From Rhizobium bangladeshense (GTDB taxonomy: Bacteria > Pseudomonadota > Alphaproteobacteria > Rhizobiales > Rhizobiaceae), in assembly GCF_017357245.1 (NCBI RefSeq), contig NZ_CP071615.1, positions 1 to 64,000 of the forward strand: a DNA stretch of 64,000 bases, read 5' to 3'. Shown one piece after another: positions 25,558 to 34,937 of the stretch. How positions within the stretch are numbered: the first letter of the stretch is position 1; each line of letters opens with the position of its first letter. The notes under the pieces were generated by a model. That model did not search any database and was not told the origin of the DNA. It saw only the letters and a program-made list of their open reading frames with translations. The position numbers and the translations under genes are program-made.

Positions 25558-26961
25558 ATGGATCCCCTAAAAAGACTACTCAAGCTTATCAAAGACAACG
25601 ACGTCCAAGAAATCTACTTCCGCGTCACCGACATGGACGGCAACGTGAAACACATGACACACGACGTCAAAGTAATTGACTCGGACGCAATGACTGAAGG
25701 TTTCGACGGTTCGTCCTTTCCCGGCTGGAAAGAGATCAACGAGTCCGACATGGTCCTCATTCCAGATCTCACGACCGCCCAGATGGACCCGTTCCTTTCG
25801 GTGCCCACGCTGACGATCATCTGCAACGTTTTCGAACCTGTCACGGGTGAGCGCTACAACCGCGACCCACGCGGTATAGCCGAAAGGGCTGAGACTTACT
25901 CGCGGTCGACTGGAATTGCCGACACGGTGTATGTGGGTGCCGAGCCGGAATTCTTCGTCTTCGACGACGTCAAGTACCAGACCGACCCCTACAACACCGG
26001 CTTCAAGCTCGATTCCGTAGAGCTGCCGATCAACGGTGATAAGTCTTACGAAGAAGGTAATCTCGGCCACCGCATCCAAACCAAGGCCGGCTATATGTCA
26101 ACGCCGCCCCAGGATTCTGGTCAAGAAATGCGCAGCGACATGTCAGCACACATAAGAGCGATGGGCGTGACAGTGGAAAAGCACCATCACGAAGTGGCTC
26201 CTGCCCAGCACGAGATCAGCACGAAGTTCAACACCCTCGTTCGCAGCGCCGACGAGGTGCAGATCTTCAAATACTGCGTCCGCAATGTCGCTGATCGTTA
26301 CGGCAAGACGGCGACATTCATGCCGAAGCCGGTCATTGGCGTGAATGGCTCGGGCATGCACGTGCACATGTCGTTGTGGAATGGTGACAAGCCGACCTTT
26401 GCCGGCGACGAATATGCCGGTCTCTCCGAGAGCTGCCTCTACTACATCGGCGGCATCATCAAACATGCCAAGGCAATCAATGCCTTCACCAACCCGTCGA
26501 CAAATTCCTACAAGCGTCTTGTCCCGGGTTACGAAGCACCTGTGTTGCTTGCCTATTCGGCCCGCAATCGCTCGGCCGCGTGCCGCATTCCGTTCGGCTC
26601 CAACCCGAAGGCAAAGCGTGTGGAAGTCCGCTTCCCGGATCCTGCCGCCAACCCCTATCTCGCCTTCGCGGCCATCCAGATGGCCGGCCTCGATGGTATC
26701 CTGAACAAGATCGATCCCGGCCCAGCGATCGACAAAGACCTCTACGAACTGCCGCAGTGCGAAAAGGCAAAAATTCCAACCGTCTGCGGATCGCTGTCCG
26801 AGGCTCTTGAGAGTCTCAGCAACGACCGCGCCTTCCTCACGGCCGGTGGTGTCTTCGACGACGATTTCATCGACAACTATATCAAGATGAAAATGGACGA
26901 GGTCACTCTCTTAGAGACAACCCCGAACCCGGTTGAGTTCCAGATGTACTACTCCGTCTAA
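25558..26961 (+). CDS. glnA: Glutamine synthetase, type I
   Basis: 467 residues from ATG 25558, chosen for GCGAAGGA upstream and the conserved start. Motifs: EGFDGSSFPGW (N-terminal beta-Grasp), VGAEPEFFVFD with metal glutamates, NGSGMHVHMSLW (ammonium/ATP site), the NRSAACRIPF segment, and a C-terminal EFQMYYSV as in GSI. The sequence KDLYELP resembles the adenylylated tyrosine loop of GSI-beta, so covalent control is likely. Makes glutamine from glutamate and ammonium with ATP. It has its own sigma54 promoter, and an IS3 element sits 15 bases after the stop. Probably a symbiotic extra copy. Confidence 0.95.
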   Translation: MDPLKRLLKLIKDNDVQEIYFRVTDMDGNVKHMTHDVKVIDSDAMTEGFDGSSFPGWKEINESDMVLIPDLTTAQMDPFLSVPTLTIICNVFEPVTGERYNRDPRGIAERAETYSRSTGIADTVYVGAEPEFFVFDDVKYQTDPYNTGFKLDSVELPINGDKSYEEGNLGHRIQTKAGYMSTPPQDSGQEMRSDMSAHIRAMGVTVEKHHHEVAPAQHEISTKFNTLVRSADEVQIFKYCVRNVADRYGKTATFMPKPVIGVNGSGMHVHMSLWNGDKPTFAGDEYAGLSESCLYYIGGIIKHAKAINAFTNPSTNSYKRLVPGYEAPVLLAYSARNRSAACRIPFGSNPKAKRVEVRFPDPAANPYLAFAAIQMAGLDGILNKIDPGPAIDKDLYELPQCEKAKIPTVCGSLSEALESLSNDRAFLTAGGVFDDDFIDNYIKMKMDEVTLLETTPNPVEFQMYYSV

Positions 26962-27015
26962 CGTCAGAAAGGAGCGTGAACCGCGCCGGGTTTGCCGGAG
27001 GCTATTGCGTTTAAG

Positions 27016-27921
27016 TTATGCGGCCATGGCTGGTTCGTCTAGCATGGCGTAATATTGCTCTTCAGCTTCGGCTGGCGGCATGTTTCCGATGGGTTCCAGA
27101 AGCCTTCGATGGTTGAACCAGTCGACCCATTCCAGTGTGGCGAACTCCACCGCTTCGAAGCTCCGCCATGGTCCGCGCCGATGGATGACCTCGGCCTTGT
27201 AGAGACCGTTGATCGTTTCGGCGAGCGCATTGTCGTAGCTGTCGCCCACACTTCCGACGGAAGGCTCGATCCCTGCCTCCGCCAGCCGCTCCGAATACCT
27301 GATCGACACGTATTGAACGCCCCTGTCCGAGTGATGCACGAGGCCGCCGCCATGAACGGGACGCCGATCATGAAGTGCCTGTTCGAGAGCATCGAGGACA
27401 AACCCGGCATGTGCCGTTCGGCTTACGCGCCAACCGACGATGCGCCGAGCGAAAGCGTCGATCACGAAGGCCACGTAAACGAAGCCTTGCCAGGTAGCGA
27501 CATAGGTGAAATCTGAAACCCACAGCCTGTTGGGCGCAGGAGCCTTGAACTGTCGGTTCACGCGGTCCAGTGGGCTCGGAGCCGTTCTGTCGGGGAACGT
27601 CGTGCGGATCGGCTTTCCCCGAATGATACCTTGCAGGCTCATCGACCTCATAAGCCGAGTGACGGTGCAGCGGGCGACATCGAAGCCTTCTCGCTTCAAC
27701 TGCCGCCAGACCTTCCGAACGCCATAGACGCGGTAGTTCTGCTCGAAGACACGACGTATCTCGATCTTCAGGCTTATATCCCTGCGGGCGCGGATCGATA
27801 GACGATCCACATCCACACGCTTGGCCACGTTCTCGTAGTAGGTTGATGGGGCAATCGGCAGCAGCCTGCAGATCGGCTCGACCCCGAACACTGCGCGGTG
27901 TTCGTCGATGAACGAGATCAT
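27016..27921 (-). CDS. IS3-family transposase OrfB (copy B)
   Basis: 301 residues identical to the protein at 9621-10526, with the DDE residues present. Intact. Confidence 0.95.
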   Translation of the reverse strand: MISFIDEHRAVFGVEPICRLLPIAPSTYYENVAKRVDVDRLSIRARRDISLKIEIRRVFEQNYRVYGVRKVWRQLKREGFDVARCTVTRLMRSMSLQGIIRGKPIRTTFPDRTAPSPLDRVNRQFKAPAPNRLWVSDFTYVATWQGFVYVAFVIDAFARRIVGWRVSRTAHAGFVLDALEQALHDRRPVHGGGLVHHSDRGVQYVSIRYSERLAEAGIEPSVGSVGDSYDNALAETINGLYKAEVIHRRGPWRSFEAVEFATLEWVDWFNHRRLLEPIGNMPPAEAEEQYYAMLDEPAMAA

Positions 27922-28244
27922 CGCTTCAATGGGCGGTCGAGCTCCGCCATCGCGAAATATGCTGACGCCTTGCGCAAAATCTCGTTGGCCTGCCGAAGCT
28001 CACGGTTCTCTCGCTCCAGCGCCTTCATCCTCTCGGCGACGTCGCTTGGGAGCCCAGGCCGGGAACCATTGTCCACTTCGGCCTTCTTCACCCACTCATT
28101 GAGCGTCTGCGCAGTGCAGCCGATCTTGGCGGCGATTGAGGACACCGCCGCCCATCGCGAGGAATGCTCGCCTTCGTGATCCAAAACCATCCGCACGGCT
28201 CGGGCGCGGACTTCCGGTGAAAACTTGTTCGTTGTCTTGCTCAT
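27918..28244 (-). CDS. IS3-family transposase OrfA (copy B)
   Basis: 108 residues identical to the protein at 9298-9624. HTH and leucine-rich coiled coil. Confidence 0.95.
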   Translation of the reverse strand: MSKTTNKFSPEVRARAVRMVLDHEGEHSSRWAAVSSIAAKIGCTAQTLNEWVKKAEVDNGSRPGLPSDVAERMKALERENRELRQANEILRKASAYFAMAELDRPLKR

Positions 28245-28368
28245 ATCGGCTCCACTTTCTCAGAAGTTGGAGCCTCCGGCAAACCCGGCGCGGTTCAGCG
28301 TAACATTCGGCGACTCATCAGATTGAGATTACACAATCACATGACAACCTAATTTAATGGAGCTGCCC

Positions 28369-28713
28369 ATGTTCGTCTCAAAAGTTGATAAAAAGAACTT
28401 TCAGTCAGAAGTTCTGGAATCCGAAAAACCTGTTCTGGTCGATTTCTGGGGCGATAGGTGCCCCCCCTGCAAGATAATCGCTCGCGTTCTCGAAGAACTC
28501 GCCGTCGAGCTCGAAGGAAAGGTCAAATTCGCCAAGCTGAATGTCATTCAGAACCAAGAACTCGCCGCTCAGTTGGGTGTGAGGGTTATTCCGACCCTTT
28601 GGATCTTCAAGCACGGCGAGGTTGCCGATAAGCTGGTCGGTGCAAGACAGAAGTCCGATATTTCTAACTGGAGTTGCCCCTTAAAAACCGGACAGGATCA
28701 GGTTTCTGTTTGA
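28369..28713 (+). pseudogene. Thioredoxin with its last codons replaced by an IS
   Basis: A thioredoxin fold is clear: VLVDFWGDRCPPCKI with active site CPPC (CGPC in ordinary thioredoxin), and the cis-proline loop VRVIPTLWIF. The present frame runs through SDISNW and then into the IS at 28669, ending at 28713 with 13 foreign residues. Past the IS, at 29991, the original end is still readable as ...NW-ILNAV-stop (TGA near 30009), so only the last five residues were exchanged. The protein may remain partly functional, because the core fold is complete. It is spaced like the next gene of a glnA transcript. Confidence 0.88.
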
Positions 28714-29528
28714 CGGTTTAAGAACTCACGAGGCGAGCGATACCCCAATGCCTTATGCGGGTGAAGGGTATTGTAGTGTTCGAACCATGAGGGCAGTTGC
28801 GCGATGACGGTTATAGCGTCCGGTAAGGGGTTCACCGAGACGTAATCGCGCTTAAAGGTTTTGACGAAGGCCTCGGCCATTCCGTTGGACTGAGGGCTGC
28901 GAACGGGCGTTGAACACGGCTCCATGCCGATATCGATGAGCAGCGATCTGGTGTCCTTTGCGATGAAGCAGGAGCCGTTGTCAGTCAGCCATTCGATTGG
29001 CTTTGGAAGGGTGTTGATGAGACCGAAGCGGTTCTCAACGGCGGTGATGACAAGGTCCTGGACGTCCTCGCTCTTAATGCCCTCGGTTGTCGCGACATGG
29101 GCAATGGCCTCGCGATCACAGCAGTCGAGAGCGAAGGCAACGCGGACCTTCTCCTTGTTGTCGCAGCCGATTTCGAAGCCGTCTGAACACCAACGCAGAT
29201 TGGATTGCTCGACGGCGACGCGGCCATCGTGGCGACGGGTGTCAATTGCACCGGTGTGGCGCTGAAGAAGCATGCCGTGAACCTTCATCACCCGGTAGAC
29301 GCGTTTGGCATTTGGCCATGTGCGGTTTTCGCTGCGGGCTTTACGGCAAAGGATCGCGTGAACCCGCCGATATCCGTAGGTCGGCATGTCGTCGATGATC
29401 GTCTTGATCTCATCCAGCAGTTCCTGATCGGCGAGCGGCGGCCGCCCTCGGGATTTTGAAGGGCGTTGCTTCACACGTTCGGCGATGTTGGATCGGGCGA
29501 CACCCAGGGTTTCGCACACCGCCGTCAT
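28698..29528 (-). CDS. IS3-family transposase OrfB
   Basis: 276 residues with integrase motifs RWCSDGFEIGC (D), WLTDNGSCFIA (D) and SNGMAEAFVKTFKRDYV (E). It lies in the -1 frame relative to orfA. A run of seven A on the coding strand near 29570 could be the slippery site for a fused OrfAB. Confidence 0.92.
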   Translation of the reverse strand: MTAVCETLGVARSNIAERVKQRPSKSRGRPPLADQELLDEIKTIIDDMPTYGYRRVHAILCRKARSENRTWPNAKRVYRVMKVHGMLLQRHTGAIDTRRHDGRVAVEQSNLRWCSDGFEIGCDNKEKVRVAFALDCCDREAIAHVATTEGIKSEDVQDLVITAVENRFGLINTLPKPIEWLTDNGSCFIAKDTRSLLIDIGMEPCSTPVRSPQSNGMAEAFVKTFKRDYVSVNPLPDAITVIAQLPSWFEHYNTLHPHKALGYRSPREFLNRQTET

Positions 29529-29947
29529 CGCGAACCGTCCTTCGGCAACGAGAGCGAGCGCAACAGGTGTTTTTTTGACCCTGATGCTATCTCAAGCGCT
29601 TCCTTGAGGATTTCGCCTTCCATCGTCTTTTTGCCGAGGAGGCGCTGCAGCTCTTTCACCTGGTTTTGAAGTGCCCTGTATTCGGATGCCGGGACGACCT
29701 CTTCCTGTGATGCCGTCGCCGTCAGCGCACCCTGCGCCGCTAGTTTGCGCCAGGCGAACAACTGGTTCGGCTGAATGCCATGCCGTCGGGCAACGATGCT
29801 GACCGTGACGTCAGGCTCGTAGGTCTCCTGGACTATCGCGAGCTTTTCCGCTGTCGACCAGCGACGGCGGCGCTCCGGGCCGGACAGCACTTCTATCTTA
29901 GGTATGTGACTGGTCATAATGGGCACATTACTCCTAACACTTAACAA
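29525..29947 (-). CDS. IS3-family transposase OrfA
   Basis: Up to 140 residues. A later ATG before the ERRRRWSTAEKLAIV segment is the likelier start. HTH of the IS2 type (SIVARRHGIQPNQLFAWRKL) and a coiled coil (LQNQVKELQRLLGKK). Confidence 0.9.
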   Translation of the reverse strand: MLSVRSNVPIMTSHIPKIEVLSGPERRRRWSTAEKLAIVQETYEPDVTVSIVARRHGIQPNQLFAWRKLAAQGALTATASQEEVVPASEYRALQNQVKELQRLLGKKTMEGEILKEALEIASGSKKHLLRSLSLPKDGSR

Positions 29948-29990
29948 GTGGGAGATCGTGTCCGGGGATTTAGGGGGCCACTACACTAAC

Positions 29991-30308
29991 TGGATTCTGA
30001 ACGCCGTCTGAGGTGAGTGATATCGACCAACTGCTATGAGAAAAGGGGCGGGGCGACCGGTCGTTTTTTATTGCGATCGCCATTTCGAAGGTGCCATTGT
30101 CGGCTAGCTGTAGGCTTTGAGGTTGTCCATCCTGAGTGAATATTAGGAGACTGGAGTTGCTACACCTCGATTTTCCAGGATCACTCCGAATGAACATCTG
30201 GACAATGACAGACAGACACGGCTGCATCGAGAGGAAATGGCTCTGGCCGTTGCCTCGGCGACCGCTACCATAGACGGCATCGTTAGGGGTTCATCCATTG
30301 AGGACATT
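29991..30308. other. Displaced thioredoxin end and spacer before dadA
   Basis: The first 19 bases are the original last codons of the thioredoxin gene. A GC-rich stretch ending in CGACCGGTCG and six T (near 30050-30067) might be a weak terminator. No promoter was recognised for the following genes. Confidence 0.45.
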
Positions 30309-31559
30309 ATGAGGGTCATCGTTCTAGGCGCCGGTATTGTTGGCGTCACCTCCGCATATCAGCTCGCAAAAGACGGTCACACAGTCACCGTTGTCGACCG
30401 GCAGAAAGGTCCGGGACTTGAGACAAGCTTTGCTAATGCAGGCGAAGTCTCGTTCGGATATTGCTCACCTTGGGCAGCGCCAGGAATTCCGATGAAGGCT
30501 TTGAAATGGCTGTTCATGGAACATGCGCTGCTGATCCTGCGGCCAAAGATCGATGGCGCCATACTGTCATGGCTCGTAAAGATGCTCGCAAACTGCACTA
30601 CCGAGCGCTATGCTATCAACAAGAGCCGCATGCTGCGTCTGGCTGACTACAGTCGTATCTCCCTTGCTGCCCTGCGCAACGAGACTGCCATCGAATACGA
30701 CCAACGTATGCAGGGCACGCTACAGCTCTTCCGCACGCAGGCACAGCTCGATGCCTCCGCCAAGGACGTCAAGGCGCTTGCAGCCGACGGCATTCCCTAC
30801 GAGGTACTCGATCGTGACGGGTGCGTTCGCACTGAGCCGGCGCTCGCGCATGTCCGCGATAAGATCACCGGCGGTCTGCTGACGCCAAAGGACGAAACTG
30901 GCGACTGCTTCAAGTTCACCGATGCGCTTGCTAACGAGGCCGAGCAGCTCGGCGTCCGGTTTTCCTGGAGTACGGAGATTAACGGCTTGGATGTCGAGGC
31001 CGGTCGTGTGCGTGGCGTTGTGACGAAATCGGGATCCCTGCCGGCAGATGCGGTTGTTGTGCCACTTGGCAGCTACTCTCCGTTGCTACTCAAGCGCCAC
31101 GGAATCAAGCTCCCAGTTCAACCGGTCAAGGGCTACTCACTGACTATCCCTATCACTGACTCCTCGCGGGCGCCGGAATCGACGATCATGGACGAAACTT
31201 ATAAGATCGCGATCACGCGTCTTGGCGACCGTATCCGCGTGGGGGGCATGGCAGAAATCTCCGGCTATTCGAACGACCTCGGCCTAGCCCGCCGGAGCAC
31301 CCTCGAGCATTCCGTCATGGATCTTTTTCCCGGTGGTGATGCAAAAGAGGCTACATTCTGGTCGGGTCTTCGCCCGATGACGCCGGATGGAACGCCGGTG
31401 ATTGGTCCCACCAAGATCGCGGGCCTCTTCCTCAACACCGGACACGGCACACTCGGCTGGACGATGAGTTCTGGCTCGGCCCGCGTCATCGCTGATCTCG
31501 TGTCCGGACGGAAGCCCGAAATCGATGCAACTGACCTGGCGATTTGCCGGTACGCCTAA
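30309..31559 (+). CDS. dadA: D-amino acid dehydrogenase (FAD, DadA-like)
   Basis: 416 residues from ATG 30309. The longer frame from 30237 adds an unlikely leader. FAD dinucleotide site [15 protein letters not shown] at residues 5-19, followed by the family's [19 protein letters not shown]. The C-terminal [16 protein letters not shown] and [10 protein letters not shown] contact FAD and substrate. The family oxidises D-amino acids to imino acids, passing electrons to the membrane quinone pool. The RidA gene next door fits, since RidA hydrolyses the imine product. Confidence 0.9.
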   Translation: MRVIVLGAGIVGVTSAYQLAKDGHTVTVVDRQKGPGLETSFANAGEVSFGYCSPWAAPGIPMKALKWLFMEHALLILRPKIDGAILSWLVKMLANCTTERYAINKSRMLRLADYSRISLAALRNETAIEYDQRMQGTLQLFRTQAQLDASAKDVKALAADGIPYEVLDRDGCVRTEPALAHVRDKITGGLLTPKDETGDCFKFTDALANEAEQLGVRFSWSTEINGLDVEAGRVRGVVTKSGSLPADAVVVPLGSYSPLLLKRHGIKLPVQPVKGYSLTIPITDSSRAPESTIMDETYKIAITRLGDRIRVGGMAEISGYSNDLGLARRSTLEHSVMDLFPGGDAKEATFWSGLRPMTPDGTPVIGPTKIAGLFLNTGHGTLGWTMSSGSARVIADLVSGRKPEIDATDLAICRYA

Positions 31560-31592
31560 ACCACAGTCACAAACCTCATGGAGGATGAAACT

Positions 31593-31973
31593 TTGATCGA
31601 ACAAATTTCCACGACCAACGCTCCTGGAGCAGTTGGCCCATATTCACAAGCAATCAAGGTAGGCGATCTGCTCTTCGTTTCGGGCCAACTGCCAATTGAT
31701 CCGGCCACAGGCGAATTCAATTCCGCAAACGCCGTAGAGCAGGCCGAGCAGTGCCTGAGAAACCTTCAGGCAATCGGGAGGGCCGCCGGTACTGAACTGT
31801 CGAAGACAGTGAAGACGACTGTGTTGCTCACCGACCTTGGTGACTTCGCTGACGTCAATCGCATTTACGCGAGCTTCTTCTCACCCCCCTTTCCCGCTCG
31901 CGCATGCTACGAGGTAAAGGCCCTTCCGAAAGGCGCGAAGGTCGAGATCGAAGCTGTCATTTCCCTCATTTGA
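31593..31973 (+). CDS. RidA-family imine deaminase
   Basis: 126 residues from TTG 31593, which has GGAGG eight bases upstream; an ATG at 31578 overlaps that site. Family motifs: GPYSQAIKVGDLLFVSGQ near 15-30, RACYEV and LPKGAKVEIEAV at the end, the arginine being the ligand for the substrate carboxylate. It hydrolyses reactive enamines and imines from PLP- or FAD-enzymes to keto acids and ammonia. Works with the DadA-like enzyme 33 bases upstream. Confidence 0.9.
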   Translation: MIEQISTTNAPGAVGPYSQAIKVGDLLFVSGQLPIDPATGEFNSANAVEQAEQCLRNLQAIGRAAGTELSKTVKTTVLLTDLGDFADVNRIYASFFSPPFPARACYEVKALPKGAKVEIEAVISLI

Positions 31974-32089
31974 TCGAATGCGACAGCCAAGGCACGAACC
32001 GGAGCCATGATCGTCATCGCTCCGGTTTTGCTGTTCCGCACGAACGGACATACACAAGATCGGGTGCATACCCGGGAGGAGGAAGAGCA

Positions 32090-33519
32090 ATGACCCTAAC
32101 GACGGCATTGACGCGCTACCTGAAACGACCGGAGCTATTCCGTGATCTTGCCAATGACCTTGGTTCCTCGTCCGCCGATCTACGCAAGAGATTCCCGGTG
32201 CTCAACCCTTCCACCGGAGAATTGCTGGCCGAAGTACCGGACATGAGTGCCGATGATGCTCGGCTCGCCATTGAAAGAGCTCATGCCGCGCAAGAAGCGT
32301 GGGCCGAGCTGACTGCTCGGGCACGATCGGATGTGTTGTGGAACTGGCACCAATTAATGATTGAGCATAGCGACGATCTCGGAGCTATCCTGACCGCGGA
32401 GATGGGAAAACCGCTGGCAGAGGCCAAATCGGAGATCTCGCATGCGGCGGCCTATGTGCAATGGTATGCCGAGGAAGCTAGTCGCATTTACGGCGAAACC
32501 ATCCCGGGTCCGTCGATCGATCGCCGGATGCTGGTCATCAAGCAGCCGATCGGGGTGGTCGGCGCGATCACTCCCTGGAGCTTCCCAGCTTCGATGGTGA
32601 CGCGCAAGATTTCGCCGGCGCTTGCAGCCGGTTGTACCGTCGTCCTCAAACCCGCTGAGCAGACGCCATTGATTGCTGCGGCTATGTTCAACTTGGCAAA
32701 GCTGGCTGGCATCCCCGACGGCGTGTTGAACCTGGTCTATGCGTCAGAAGGTGATGCGATTGGTCGCGAACTATGCGTCAACCCTAAGGTGCGTAAAATT
32801 AGTTTTACCGGTTCGACAGAGGTCGGCCGGTTGCTCATGCGCCAGTGCTCTGACCTAATTAAGCGAATCAGCTTCGAACTCGGCGGCAATGCCCCTTTTA
32901 TTGTCTTCGATGACGCCGAGATCGATGCTGCGGTTGAGGGAGCGATCCAGTTGAGGGAGCGATCCAAGCGAAGTTTCGCAATGCTGGACAGACTTGCGTA
33001 TCCGCCAATCGGATTTACGTTCAGTCGCGGGTCTATGCTGAATTTGTCGAGAAGTTCACTGAGCGCGTGCGGTTGCTTAAGGTCGGACGGATTTGATCCT
33101 GATGTGACGATTGGTCCATTGATCAACGGGAACGCGCTCGAAAAGATCGAATTACACATCGCCGATGTGGTGCAGAAAGGGGGCAAGGGTTCGCTGCGGC
33201 GGACGTCGGCTTGGAACTTCAGGAACATTCTTCGAACCGACTGTGGTTACGGACGTTGCGAAATCGACGCTTGGGGCGCACGACGAGACGTTTGGTCCGC
33301 TTGCACCTCTTTTCCGCTTCGAGGACTCCGACGACGTGATCCGCGAAGCCAACGACATCATTACGGCCTGGCGGCCTACTTCTACGCTTCCAACCTCAAG
33401 CGGGTCTGGCGCGTCGCTGAAGCGTTGGAATATGGCATGGTTGGCATCAACACGGGTCGTATGTCCTCGAAGGCTGCGCCATTTGGCGGTATCAAGCAAT
33501 CCGGGATAGGACGCGAGGG
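32090..33519 (+). pseudogene. Succinate-semialdehyde dehydrogenase-type ALDH, dead; 5' part
   Basis: Starts with a good ribosome site (GGGAGGAGG) and reads a normal ALDH of the GabD type up to EGAIQ (residue about 288), with ITPWSFPASMV, FTGSTEVG and ELGGNAPFIVF. There a 17-base tandem duplication (GTTGAGGGAGCGATCCA twice, near 32935-32970) shifts the frame away from the catalytic [10 protein letters not shown]. At least three more shifts follow, near 33090, 33188 and 33370, each shown by ALDH sequence moving to another frame ([43 protein letters not shown]). An IS256-family element then cuts it after GIGREG. The final 22 codons lie at 37763. Non-functional. Confidence 0.93.
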
Positions 33520-33589
33520 GGTCGTGTCCATGTAGGTGGTGTAGCTGGCGGCTGAGTGCCGTGCTTTCCGCCCCAGGTCGGAGCGATTG

Positions 33590-34062
33590 TCAGCGGGCCA
33601 CAGCGGGCAAGCTGATTTGGGGATCATCGCTCATTTGTGCTATGGTCTCAAGGGTCAGGTATCTGCCTCGCTGGACGGTCCACTCATCGTTCGCCTCCAT
33701 GAGCAATGCGCCAACGAGACGGACGATGGCTTCATCGTTGGGAAAGATGCCGACAACCTCGGTGCGGCGTTTGATTTCGCCGTTGAGACGCTCAATTGGA
33801 TTCGTCGAGTGTAACTTCGCCCGATGCTCTTTCGGGAAGGTCATATAGGCGAGCACATCGTCTTCAGCTTCATCCATGATGGTGGCAAGCTTCGGGACTT
33901 TCGGTCTGATCTGATCGGCAACACTGCGCCATTGAGCGCTGGCCGCCGCCGGCGTCTCCTGGGCAAAGGCCGTTGCGATGAAGGCGGATACGACCCGCCT
34001 CCCGCTCTTGCCGGCATGCGCCAGCACATTCCTCATGAAGTGAACGCGGCACCGCTGCCATG
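33590..34062 (-). pseudogene. IS256-family transposase, C-terminal part
   Basis: Continues the N-terminal part at 36870-37604 across the IS66 insertion (…NATWQ then RCRVHFMRNVLAHAG). Contains the third catalytic residue in STNPIERLNGEIKRR (E). Not expressed as a whole protein. Confidence 0.9.
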
Positions 34063-34161
34063 GTAACCGCCCGATTGGAACCGCCTGCCGCCTAGCGCCC
34101 TGATGGCCTAAGACACGTGTTTAACGACGTCGTTAGCGACGTGTCTTAGGCGAGGATTGCG

Positions 34162-34530
34162 ATGCGCGTTGAAATTCTTGGGCAGGAACGTCGACGGCGG
34201 TGGCGCGAAGAAGACAAGCTTGCAATTGTCATGTCGGTTGGGGTTTCTGGAGCCACGATCACAGAGATTGCTCATCGTCATGATGTAACGCGGCAGCAGA
34301 TATACGCCTGGCGTAGCGAGCTCAAGAAGAAGGGGCTGCTCCCGGTGTCTTCGAATGCATTGTTCATTCCCGTCGATCTGAATGCCGTGCAGAACGATGC
34401 CCCTGAATTGAGGGAGAGCTGCTCCGGGATGATTGAGCTACGATTGATCTGCGGCCGCACGCTTCGTTTCGAGAGTTCTATGGCTCCCGATGTCCTGACG
34501 CAGATTATCCGGGCAGTGGAAGCAGCATGA
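34162..34530 (+). CDS. tnpA: IS66 protein TnpA
   Basis: 122 residues. HTH (ATITEIAHRHDVTRQQIYAWR) of the TnpA/OrfA type in IS66. The stop overlaps the tnpB start (ATGA at 34527). Confidence 0.92.
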   Translation: MRVEILGQERRRRWREEDKLAIVMSVGVSGATITEIAHRHDVTRQQIYAWRSELKKKGLLPVSSNALFIPVDLNAVQNDAPELRESCSGMIELRLICGRTLRFESSMAPDVLTQIIRAVEAA

Positions 34531-34874
34531 TTGGGCCTGGGACCGGCGTTCGGGTGTATCTTGCGTGCGGGATCACGGATATGCGCAAGGGAGTAGAAGG
34601 CCTTGCCGCGCTTGCGCAGGATGTTTTGCGTCAGAAGCCGACTGGCGGCGCGGTCTTCGCCTTTCGCGGCAAGCGTGGCGATCGTTTGAAGCTGCTGTAT
34701 TTTGATGGCCAGGGCTTCTGCCTGTATTACAAGATCTTGCAGAAGGGGCGGTTTCCTTGGCCTTCGGCATCCGACGGGACTGCCCGGCTGACGTCGGCCC
34801 AACTGGCGATGTTGTGGGAAGGGATCGATTGGCGTCGTCCTGATTGGGGTGCGCCACCGGCCCGTGTCGGGTGA
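34527..34874 (+). CDS. tnpB: IS66 protein TnpB
   Basis: 115 residues with the typical start VRVYLACGITDMRKG and RGDRLKLLYFDGQGFCLYYK. Needed for IS66 transposition, with unknown biochemical function. Intact. Confidence 0.94.
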   Translation: MIGPGTGVRVYLACGITDMRKGVEGLAALAQDVLRQKPTGGAVFAFRGKRGDRLKLLYFDGQGFCLYYKILQKGRFPWPSASDGTARLTSAQLAMLWEGIDWRRPDWGAPPARVG

Positions 34875-34937
34875 TTTTATCCCACTGAAACCACTGGTTT
34901 TTATGAAAATTTATCCTGGCTCGTGGTAGTCAGGATC

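Larger units (their letters stand above)
26977..28297 (-). mobile_element. IS3-family insertion sequence, copy B (1321 bp)
   Basis: Same length and 27-base terminal repeats as copy A, in opposite orientation, with identical encoded proteins. Target duplication GCG (26974-26976 and 28298-28300), different from that of copy A, so the two inserted independently. Lies between glnA and the thioredoxin gene. Confidence 0.95.
28669..29985 (-). mobile_element. IS3-family element in the thioredoxin gene (1317 bp)
   Basis: Ends are imperfect inverted repeats: left TGGAGTTGCCCCTTAAAAAC, right end reversed TGTAGTGGCCCCCTAAATCC, both followed by CCGGACA-GATC. Target duplication CTAAC at 28664-28668 and 29986-29990. 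Carries orfA and orfB of an IS2/IS1312-like group. Unrelated to the IS3 copies A and B. Confidence 0.93.
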
